Below the pieces are notes generated by a model. It saw nothing but the letters and a program-made list of their open reading frames with translations, had not been told where the DNA came from and searched no databases. Positions 54,225-61,543 of a DNA stretch of 64,000 nt are shown here, one piece after another. The stretch spans positions 1,486,198 to 1,550,197 of the forward strand of contig NZ_AP023355.1 in the NCBI RefSeq assembly GCF_016865425.1. Direction: 5' to 3'. Position 1 is the first letter of the stretch. Every line of letters starts with the position of its first letter. The position numbers and the translations under genes were made by a program. The DNA comes from Actinocatenispora thailandica. Its GTDB lineage: Bacteria > Actinomycetota > Actinomycetes > Mycobacteriales > Micromonosporaceae.

Positions 54225-55115
54225 TCAGGCCGCGTGTGTGGTGGTGTAGATGGTCTCAAACTCGATCGGGGTCAGTCGTCCGAGGCGGGTTTGACGGCGA
54301 CGCCGGTGATAGGTGGCTTCGATCCAGGTGACGATCGCGAGCTTCAGCTGGTGGCGGGTGGTCCAGCGGCGGCGGTTGAGGACGTTCTTTTGCAGCAGGG
54401 CGAAGAACGATTCCATGGCGGCGTTGTCGCCGCAGGCACCGACCCGTCCCATCGATCCGGTCAGCCCGGCCTGGTGCAGTGTGGTGACGTATTTCCGGGA
54501 CCGGAATTGGCTGCCCCGGTCGGAATGTACGATCGTGCCACCTGGTTCGCGCACCGCGACGGCGTGCTGCAGCGCGGCGACGGCCAGGTCAGAGGTCATC
54601 CGGGAGTCGATGGAGTAGCCGACGATCCGGTTGGACCACAGGTCCTTGATCGCGCACAGATACAGCTTGCCTTCGGCGGTGGGGTGTTCGGTGATGTCGG
54701 TCAACCACACCCTGTTCGGTGCCGAGGCGGTGAAGTTCCGGCCACCTCCAGGACGCTTGAGCAGATCGTCATGCACCGGTGGCCCCGGCCTACGGCCCAG
54801 CTCCCGCTTGCGGGAGTGAGTCGAGAAGATCCGCTGGTCGCGGCACAGCCGCCAGACCCGGTTGTCGGAGGCGTGGTGGCCGGCGGCACGTAGTTCGTCG
54901 GCAACCAGCCGGTATCCGAACTCCGGATCGTCGGCATGGGCATCGATCGCGGCGTTGGTCAGATACGCATCCTGCACGTCGCGCTGGGACACCGGCTCGG
55001 CCAGCCACTGGTAGTAGGCCTGCCGGGAGAAGCCCAGCACCCGACACGTCACCGCGACCGGCACCCGGACAGGGGCGTCGGCCGCGGCCAGGTCACGGAC
55101 GAGCGGGTAGGTCAT
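54225..55115 (-). CDS. IS3-family transposase OrfB (integrase core)
   Basis: The protein has 296 residues. After an HTH_21-like N-terminal part (HADDPEFGYRLVADELRA) the rve integrase domain shows the first Asp in NRVWLTDITEHPTAEGK and the second in TIVHSDRGSQFRS. The Glu lies in CGDNAAMESFFALLQKN, with the conserved YHRRRRQTRLG end. The full DDE set is present. It overlaps orfA by ATGA, consistent with coupling or frameshifting to an OrfAB fusion transposase. Confidence 0.93.
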   Translation of the reverse strand: MTYPLVRDLAAADAPVRVPVAVTCRVLGFSRQAYYQWLAEPVSQRDVQDAYLTNAAIDAHADDPEFGYRLVADELRAAGHHASDNRVWRLCRDQRIFSTHSRKRELGRRPGPPVHDDLLKRPGGGRNFTASAPNRVWLTDITEHPTAEGKLYLCAIKDLWSNRIVGYSIDSRMTSDLAVAALQHAVAVREPGGTIVHSDRGSQFRSRKYVTTLHQAGLTGSMGRVGACGDNAAMESFFALLQKNVLNRRRWTTRHQLKLAIVTWIEATYHRRRRQTRLGRLTPIEFETIYTTTHAA

Positions 55116-55405
55116 TTTGGGTTGATGTCCCGGGCCAGATAGGCAGCGGCCCGGCGCAGGACCTCGTTTTCCTGCTCCAACAGCCGGATCCGCTTCTTCG
55201 CCTCACGCAGCTGTTCGGACTCCTCGCGGGTCACTCCCGGACGTTGGCCGTCTTCCACGTCCGCGGCACGCAGCCAGTTGGACAAGCACGACTCGGAGAT
55301 CCCGAAGTCTTTCGCGATCTGCGTCAACGGCGCGCCGCCGGCACGGGCGACGGCGACCACATTGTCCCGAAACTCACGGGGATAGGGCTTGGGCACAGCA
55401 AACAT
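55112..55405 (-). CDS. IS3-family transposase OrfA
   Basis: The protein has 97 residues. An HTH domain (YPREFRDNVVAVARAGGAPL, then IAKDFGISESCLSNWLRAAD) is followed by a leucine-zipper-like coil (LREAKKRIRLLEQENEVLRR). It binds the element's ends and precedes orfB. Length and layout are normal for the family. Confidence 0.92.
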   Translation of the reverse strand: MFAVPKPYPREFRDNVVAVARAGGAPLTQIAKDFGISESCLSNWLRAADVEDGQRPGVTREESEQLREAKKRIRLLEQENEVLRRAAAYLARDINPK

Positions 55406-55598
55406 CCTTCCAGCAAGGCCAGCAGCCTCACAGATCAGGTGTCAACCAAACCCTGGGCAGTCCCGAGTGCTCGGACCGTGGGCTGGTGTGGTGTGGCGTC
55501 GGTTGTGTACTGCGCGGCCTGGCCGGGGCCGGATCCGCACAACGGCGGTCAGTCGGCCGTCGACACCGGCAGCGCGCAGATGTCCGGTGCTGCGTGAA

Positions 55599-55690
55599 CG
55601 TTCCGGAGCAGATCGGCCCTCGGCGGCGCATCGTTCCGGAGCAGATCCGCTGGGCGGATAGCGGAAACGGTTTGTTCCGGAACAGTTCCG
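55599..55690. repeat. repeated GTTCCGGA motifs
   Basis: CGTTCCGGAGCAGATC occurs at 55599-55614 and 55632-55647 (33-bp period). GTTCCGGA occurs twice more at about 55674 and 55685, one as GTTCCGGAAC. They lie just upstream of a small open frame and could be operator or iteron sites. Confidence 0.5.
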
Positions 55691-55703
55691 GAGAACGAGA
55701 CCG

Positions 55704-55874
55704 GTGAGCTTGGCCGAGGCGTCGGTGGCTGGCGGGCCGAGCCGGGGGAAGAGGGCTGTGACGGTGGACCGGGAGCGGCCCGCTGAGCCAGATCAGATGG
55801 GGGCAGTGGTCTGGGCGTTGTTGCTGCTCATCCCTAACTGCATCGTTGGATCGTTCAAAACTGCAGCAGTGTGA
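55704..55874 (+). CDS. small hypothetical protein with one membrane segment
   Basis: Fifty-six codons run from GTG 55704 with GGAG about 10 bases upstream. The N-terminal part is polar, and the C-terminal part (MGAVVWALLLLIPNCIVG) is a likely membrane helix. Position after the GTTCCGGA repeats and before a truncated ATPase is reminiscent of small transfer or plasmid genes, but there is no homology I can name. Confidence 0.3.
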   Translation: MSLAEASVAGGPSRGKRAVTVDRERPAEPDQMGAVVWALLLLIPNCIVGSFKTAAV

Positions 55875-56049
55875 GCCGTCTCACGGGAGGATCACCCATC
55901 CGTGGCTGGGTAGCAGGCCGCCCGAACCTTTCACGACGCGTTGGAACTTGACTCACCGGTCTTGGCGCACCGGCGTGCCGGTCGACCGGATCGGCACGAC
56001 CGCGATCACCGCCCGGCCCAGAGCCGCCCGGCACCGTGTCCTCCGGCGG

Positions 56050-56582
56050 TCACCTCCGCGCCCGGGCCAACACCTCGTCGGTGGTCAGCGTGCTGCGTGG
56101 ATGGTGGCTCAGGCACATCGGTACCCGTATCCTGCGCGGGCTGGAACCCTCGGAAGCCAGATAGAACTCGCCGCTGCGGAGCCGGGAGACGTCCTCGACG
56201 TCGTCGCCCTTCGCCCGCGCCATCTCCCTTGCCGCCTCGACCTGGGTCGGGTTGTTGAGCAACCCGTAGACCTGGGTGGCGCAGTTACCCGAGACCCGGT
56301 TGTGCAGGCCCTTCGGCGCCTGGGTGGCGACGACCAGGCTCAGCCCGTACTTGCGCGCCTGGGACGCGAGCGCCAACGTGCTCTGGGTGCAGGCGGTCAT
56401 GCCGCCGGAAGGTGCAAGCGTGTGTGCCTCGTCCAACACCAGCAGGCCGAGCAGCGGTCGGTCGGTGGCCGGATTCTTCTTGATCCAGGCGAACAACGCC
56501 ATCTGTAGCTGGTTGACGAACCCCTGGCGTGCCTCCTCCGCGGGCATGCCGATGAAGCTGATCACCGAGACCCGGGCCCGTT
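56050..56582 (-). pseudogene. HerA/DUF87-type ATPase, C-terminal fragment cut by IS21
   Basis: The visible frame reads RVSVISFIGMPAEEARQGF, VNQLQMALFAWIKKNPA, then Walker B LLVLDEAHTLAPSGG, LVVATQAPKGLHNRVSGNCA (the sensor region) and LRSGEFYLAS, ending ARR. This is the last third of a HerA-like AAA ATPase, the kind found in DNA translocation and mobile-element maintenance. The Walker A half is missing because IS21 begins at 56583; I did not find the other half on the far side of IS21. Confidence 0.8.
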
Positions 56583-56695
56583 TGTGTCAATGGCCAGTTG
56601 TTTTCCCCGGTGGCGGCCAGTTGTTGCATGCGCTGGCGGCCGGATGTCGGTCCCCGTTGGCGGCCAGATAGCTCCCCGCCGTTGAGGTGGTGCGG

Positions 56696-57487
56696 TTACT
56701 TCAGTGGCGTGACTCCCTTGCCGGTGGTGGCTTCGGTGAGCCGGAAGCTGTCACCTTGGGTGACGACGACGTGGGCGTGGTGCAGGAGCCGGTCGACTGT
56801 GGCGGTCGCGAGGGTTTTGGGCATGATCTCGTCGAACCCGGACGGGTGCAGGTTGGAGCTGACTGCCAGGGAGCGTCGTTCGTAGGCGGCGTCGACCAGC
56901 CGGTAGAAGCCCTCGGCGGCGTCGGGTGAGACGGGTAGTAGTCCGATGTCGTCGATGATGATCAGGTCGGATCGGACGAGTCGGGCCATCGCGCGGGCCA
57001 GGGAGTCGTCGGCGCGGTGGCGGCGGACCAGGGCGCCGAGGTCTTCGATGGTGAACCAGGCCACGGACATGCCTGCCTCGACGGCGGCTTGTCCGAGCGC
57101 TTCGGCGAAGTGGGACTTGCCGGTTCCGGACGGTCCGCAGACGCAGAGGTTTTCTGTGCGTTGCACCCATTCCAGGGTTTTGAGCGCGTCCTGGGTGGGC
57201 CGTGGGATCGAGGAGGCGGTCTCGTCCCAGTCGCCGAAGGTCTTGCCGGCGGGGAACCCGGCCCGTTTGCGGCGGGTGCGCAGGTTCGCCTGATCACGGC
57301 CGGCGGCTTCCTCGGCCAGCAGCACTCGGACGACCTCGGCGGGGTCCCAGCGTTGCGCCTTCGCGGTGGGGATCAGATCGGTCAGAGCTCGGCGCAGGTG
57401 GGGCAGTTTGAGCCGGCGGGTCAGCCCGATGGCTTCGGACATCGGGTCGCCGGTGGTGCCGGTGATGGCGCGGATCGGGGTGGTCAT
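56696..57487 (-). CDS. istB: IS21 helper ATPase IstB
   Basis: The protein has 263 residues. The AAA+ core has Walker A CVCGPSGTGKSHFAEALG near 116, Walker B LIIIDDIGLLP near 180 and a sensor SNLHPSGFDEI near 222. The N-terminal helices (LTRRLKLPHLRRAL) mediate assembly. IstB selects the target and activates IstA. It follows istA with one-base contact and appears intact. Confidence 0.93.
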   Translation of the reverse strand: MTTPIRAITGTTGDPMSEAIGLTRRLKLPHLRRALTDLIPTAKAQRWDPAEVVRVLLAEEAAGRDQANLRTRRKRAGFPAGKTFGDWDETASSIPRPTQDALKTLEWVQRTENLCVCGPSGTGKSHFAEALGQAAVEAGMSVAWFTIEDLGALVRRHRADDSLARAMARLVRSDLIIIDDIGLLPVSPDAAEGFYRLVDAAYERRSLAVSSNLHPSGFDEIMPKTLATATVDRLLHHAHVVVTQGDSFRLTEATTGKGVTPLK

Positions 57488-58993
57488 CAGTGCTGTTCTC
57501 CTTGCGGGGTAAGGCCAAAACGGTTCCAGGCGGAGGTGCCAGGTTGCAGGCTGTGGGCCTCGCTGGCGCGGGAGGGTTCGGCCGCGGCGCGGCCGTGCTG
57601 GTGGGTCAGGATCGAGATCAGGTCGTCGTCGGCGAAGCGGCCGGCGATCGCCGCAGGGCCCAGCGCTTGGTCGACTTCGGCCATGCTGTGCAGCTTGGCC
57701 AAAGCGACGGCTTCGGCCATCTTCGAGGCGAGGCGCCGGGTGCCGGCTTCAGCGGCCTCGACCAGCCACGCGGCGGCACCCGGCCCGATCGTCAGAAACG
57801 CAGCTTCCTCGGCGGTGGTGGCCTTCGGGACGCGCTGGTCGGTGTGCTCGGGCCGCGGCGGGTAGTGCTCAGGCTGGATCGACGGGCTGCCAGGAGCCGA
57901 ACGCGTGTGTCGAGCGACCTCGGCCGGGCCGTGTTCGCCGACGGCGGTGACGATCAGCTCGTCGCCGCCGAATCGGGCCCACACCCTGGTGTCGACCAGC
58001 TCGTGCGGCACCGAGTAGCGCACGCCTTCCACCGAGATCGTGCAGTCCCATCTGACACGTCGGGTGGTGCCGAACGCGACGGTAAACGGCTTGTCCGGCA
58101 ACCGATGCAGCCGCCCTCGTTCCTCGGCCAACGCATCAACCGGCCGTCGGCGAGACTCGCGATGCACGCGGGTGTTGACCTGTTCGCAAAACTCGCGGCA
58201 CGCGGCCTCCACCTGGCCGAACGTCTTGTAAGCCGGCAGCAGGTTCGCCGCCGTGGGCACCACATCGGCCTTCGCGATCCGCACGGTCGCTTCGCTGCCG
58301 CCCTTGGTCTCGGGGTCGGCCGGCAGACAGGTCCGGATGGTCATCCCGTAGTGCCGGCCCACCTCGACGATGTCGGCGTTGCGGACCGCGACCCCGGCGA
58401 CGTGCTCGACGGTGACGGTTTTCTCGTTGTCGGTCAACGCATACGTCGGCACGCCACCGATGCGCCGTAGCGTCGCGTCCAGACACGACACGATCGTCGG
58501 CAACGTCTTGTCGAACACCTCCAATCACCACCCGGAAGCGGGACCAGGCCAGCCACGCGCACCACAACGCCGTCCGCCGACCGCCGATCCGGGGACCTTC
58601 GCCCCAGTCCCACTGCAACCACAGGCCCGGCTCGACGATCCAGGGCCGATACACGCGGTGGAACCCGGCCCGCATCCGCGCCTTCACCTGCGCCACCGCC
58701 CGCCGGGTCGTGCGCTGCCCGCCGCCGAAGCCCATCGCGACGATCCGGCGATGCACCACATCAGCCCGCACCCGGCCTCGTGAGGCGGCCACGAGCTCTT
58801 CGATCTTGTCCAGGTACTCATCGATCGGCCGGGCCCGATGCTGCCGCTCCACCGGTCGGCCACCATCAGCCCGCAACTTCACATACCGGGCGACGGTGTG
58901 GTGATCGCACCCCGCCAACTCGGCCGCCGCACGGTAACTCCCCGTAGCGTCGAACGCTTCCAGAATCTCCACGATCTCCCCGCTGCGCTTCAC
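57487..58993 (-). pseudogene. istA: IS21 transposase IstA with one frameshift
   Basis: The N-terminal part (58993 to about 58525) has the HTH GSYRAAAELAGCDHHTVARY and the first catalytic block LWLQWDWGEGPRI. At about 58522 the frame shifts by one base between SRFRVVI and VFDKTLPTIVSCLD. The rest follows in the second frame: GVPTYALTDNEKTV (second Asp), DPETKGGSEATVRIAK (Glu region) and the Mu-type C-terminal part to 57487. Total would be about 500 residues. The break probably inactivates the element unless it is a sequencing error. Confidence 0.82.
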
Positions 58994-59143
58994 ACCGACC
59001 AGCCTCGCCGGCCGGCAACTGTCCAGGTCCGGGGAGGTATCTGGCCGTGACCGGGGACAACACTGGCCACGAAATGCTCAACAAATGGCCGCCTACGGGG
59101 AGTATGCGCTGGCCGCGCTCACGTTTGCCCGGTGACGGGGTAA

Positions 59144-60017
59144 GAGATCAGTTCAGAATGAGTTTGCGGAGGCAGATGATTGAGCAGGCGATGCCGAGGA
59201 GCGCTTCATGGATGTCGGCTCGGCGTTCGTAGCGGATGCGCAGGCGTTTGAAGGCGTGGAGTCAGGCGAAGGTGTGTTCGACGGGCCAGCGTATGACGCC
59301 GAGGCCGGTACCGTGAGCGGTGCGGCGTCGGGCGATGACCGGTGTGATGCCGCGAGCGCGGACCATTCGGCGGTACTTGTCGTGGTCGTAGCCGCGGTCG
59401 GCGTACAGGTGTGGTGGTCTGCGCCATGGGCGGCCGACCACGCCGCGGATCGGTGGAATGGCGTCGATCAGGGGGATCAGTTTGGGTGACGTCGTTGCGG
59501 TGTCCGCCGGTGAGTGATCGCCAGCGGGATGCCCGCGCCGTCGGTGATCACATGATGTTTGGACCCGCCCTTGCGGCGGTCGACTGGACTGGGGCCGGTC
59601 AGATCCCCTTTTTCAACGCCCGCAGGTGCGAGGAATCGACGAGGGTCACCGACAGATCCAGCAGACCGGCGGTCCGCAGTTCGGCCAGCAGGTTCTCGTG
59701 CAGCGTCTGCCAGACCCCGGCCTGCTGCCACTCGGCCAACCGCCGCCAACACGTCGCACCCGAGGCGCCGAAGAGCCTGGTCGGAACCCGATTCCAGCCG
59801 ACCCCGGTGCGCGCTACCCACAGGATCGTCTCCAGCACGGCCCGATCAGCGACCCGCCGACGTCCCGGATACCGGAAACGCCGTTGACGCACCGGGGTCA
59901 GCGGCTCCAGCCGAGCCCACAACGCGTCGGTGAGTACCTCATCCTGCACACCGGAAGCCCTCGAACAGCCTGCAGCGCAATCAAAGCCGACCCGCCGACT
60001 CATTCTGAACTGATCTC
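59144..60017 (-). mobile_element. IS5-family (IS427-like) element, decayed
   Basis: A perfect 20-bp terminal inverted repeat GAGATCAGTTCAGAATGAGT lies at 59144-59163 and reversed at 59998-60017. Both ends are flanked by TAA (59141-59143 and 60018-60020), a TNA target duplication as expected for this group. The length of 874 bp is normal. Confidence 0.85.
59149..59970 (-). pseudogene. IS5-family transposase, decayed
   Basis: The N-terminal frame reads DEVLTDALWARLEPLTPVRQ and GATCWRRLAEWQQAGVWQTL, and has the first catalytic Asp in VTLVDSSHLRALKKG. The next frame continues TGPSPVDRRKGGSKHHVITD with GIPLAI. The C-terminal frame contains VEHTFA then an opal codon where Trp is expected, and HAFKRLRIRYERRADIHEAL, ending at 59149. 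Frame changes near 59610 and 59500 and the stop show an inactive copy, although the element's ends are perfect, which suggests recent decay. Confidence 0.78.
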
Positions 60018-60508
60018 TAAGGGGAATCGTCGATGCAACCCGGGGCGCCGCGCGCCCGGAGCGCCCGGCATCTCGGCCCGATCCGCCGTGCCGCAAGCGA
60101 AACCGGCTTCCGTGCGGGGTGCGCCGGACGTCCTCGGATCCGCAACGCCGCTGCCGGTCGGGCGCCGGAGTGGCGGCGCCGCGGCCGGATCGGAGCGGCA
60201 TCGTATTCGGTGCCGGCAATGACGGTGGACGTTCGAGCTGGCCTTTGGGGTTGCCCGGATTCATGTGAGATGCCTCTCAAGGGCCACGGTTGAGGTCTGT
60301 CGCGGCCGCTCACTAGCATTGTGCCGAATATCGACGTTCGTAACTGGAAAGCTCGGTTTGGTCTCCTGCCACGAGCGGGACAGAACCGTATCGGGGGTGG
60401 CACAGGTGATCGCGCGGGCGTCGGTCGCCCGGCAGCGGCCGGGGATGAATCGGGCCGGTTGTCGGCCAGTTTGGCCGGCAGCGTTTCCGGCTGCGAGGGG
60501 GCTTCTCT
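60018..60508. other. leader region of the second NRPS cluster
   Basis: About 490 bp between the IS5 element and hmaS. No gene is supported. The only signal is the promoter-like pair at 60290-60319. Confidence 0.4.
60290..60319 (+). promoter_or_regulatory. candidate promoter for hmaS operon
   Basis: TTGAGG (60290-60295) and TAGCAT (60314-60319) are separated by 18 bases, close to the actinobacterial vegetative consensus TTGACN-18-TAGRRT. They lie about 190 bp upstream of the hmaS start. Confidence 0.4.
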
Positions 60509-61543
60509 GTGGGCGAGGGTGACGACGGGTTCGCGAAGCTCGGTCTCGGGCCGACGACGTTCTTCGTGGTGAACCTGGACGCGAAGATCGCGGAGCTTGT
60601 CGACGGTTACGGGTTTCGATCGACCGCGCGGTCGATCTCGGACGGTGGTGGCCGGAGCCGTCAGGCGGTGCTGCGCAAGTCGAGCATCGAGCTGCGCCTG
60701 GTCGAGGGGTTGGACCCGGAGCATCCGGCCCGGGCGTACGTGGAGCGGCACGGCGACGGCGTGGCCGACATTGCGCTCAGCGTGCCGGATGTCGCGCGTG
60801 CGTTCGCCGGCGCGGTGCGGCGCGGCGCGTCGCCGGTGGCGCCGCCAGCGGTGCGGGACGGCGTGCAGACCGCCTCGGTCGGCGGTTTCGGCGACGTGAC
60901 GCACACGTTCGTTCCGCTGGACGCTGTCCGGACCGCCGATCCGGACGAGGACGGGCCGCGGCTCGGCCGAATCGATCATTTCGCCGTATGCGTCGAGGCT
61001 GGTCAGCTCGATCTGACCGTGGATTTCTACGTGCGGGTTCTTGATTTTCGCTCGATCTTCTCGGAGCGGATCGTGGTCGGTGGCCAGGCAATGCTCTCGA
61101 CGGTCGTGCAGAGCGCGGCCGGCACGGTGACGTTCACGATCATCGCTCCGGACCCGTCCCGTGATCCGGGCCAGATCGACGATTTCCTCAAGAACCACGA
61201 CGGTGCCGGCGTGCAGCACATCGCCTTCACCGCAGGCGACATTGTCATCACGGTGCGCGAGGCGCAGCGAAGGGGTGTCGAGTTTCTCGGCACCCCCGCC
61301 GCCTACTACCGGCTGCTGACCGACCACATCACCCTGGCGCGGCATTCCACCGACGAGCTGCGTGACACGAATGTGCTGGCCGACGAGGACGAGCACGGTC
61401 AGCTCTTTCAGATCTTCACGCGTTCGGTCCACCCGCGCGGCACATTCTTCTTCGAGCTCATCGAGCGGTTCGGCGCCCGGACGTTCGGCAGCGGCAACAT
61501 CACCGCGCTGTACGAGGCGGTCGAGGCACAGCGGTCGCCGTGA
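60509..61543 (+). CDS. hmaS: 4-hydroxymandelate synthase (HmaS)
   Basis: The protein has 344 residues from GTG 60509 (GAGGGGG 8 bases upstream). It has two vicinal-oxygen-chelate domains with the iron ligands in [15 protein letters not shown] (His, near 153), [12 protein letters not shown] (His, near 233) and [16 protein letters not shown] (Glu, near 316). Text and length follow HmaS of glycopeptide clusters ([58 protein letters not shown]) better than housekeeping HPPD, which is about 40 residues longer. HmaS turns 4-hydroxyphenylpyruvate into 4-hydroxymandelate on the way to 4-hydroxyphenylglycine, a non-ribosomal building block. It overlaps the NRPS start (GTGA). Confidence 0.87.
   Translation: MGEGDDGFAKLGLGPTTFFVVNLDAKIAELVDGYGFRSTARSISDGGGRSRQAVLRKSSIELRLVEGLDPEHPARAYVERHGDGVADIALSVPDVARAFAGAVRRGASPVAPPAVRDGVQTASVGGFGDVTHTFVPLDAVRTADPDEDGPRLGRIDHFAVCVEAGQLDLTVDFYVRVLDFRSIFSERIVVGGQAMLSTVVQSAAGTVTFTIIAPDPSRDPGQIDDFLKNHDGAGVQHIAFTAGDIVITVREAQRRGVEFLGTPAAYYRLLTDHITLARHSTDELRDTNVLADEDEHGQLFQIFTRSVHPRGTFFFELIERFGARTFGSGNITALYEAVEAQRSP

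Larger units (their letters stand above)
54196..55451 (-). mobile_element. IS3-family element, apparently intact
   Basis: Imperfect terminal repeats are visible: GTTTGTTTGACAC at 54196-54208 against GTTTGGTTGACAC, the reverse complement of 55439-55451 (12 of 13). The 1.26-kb length and the two overlapping genes orfA and orfB are standard. Both frames are open, so this may be one of the few active elements in the window. Confidence 0.8.
56583..59083 (-). mobile_element. IS21-family element
   Basis: The ends start TGTGTCAATGGCCAGTTG (56583) and, on the opposite strand, TGTTGAGCATTTCGTGGCC (from 59083). They share the inner repeat GGCCAGT(T)GTTxTCCCCGGT. The length of 2.5 kb and the istA-istB layout are typical. 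IstA carries a frameshift. Confidence 0.8.

Noticed and set aside
60509-61543. Housekeeping 4-hydroxyphenylpyruvate dioxygenase
   Set aside because: Shorter than HPPD, closer in visible text to HmaS, and coupled to an NRPS gene.
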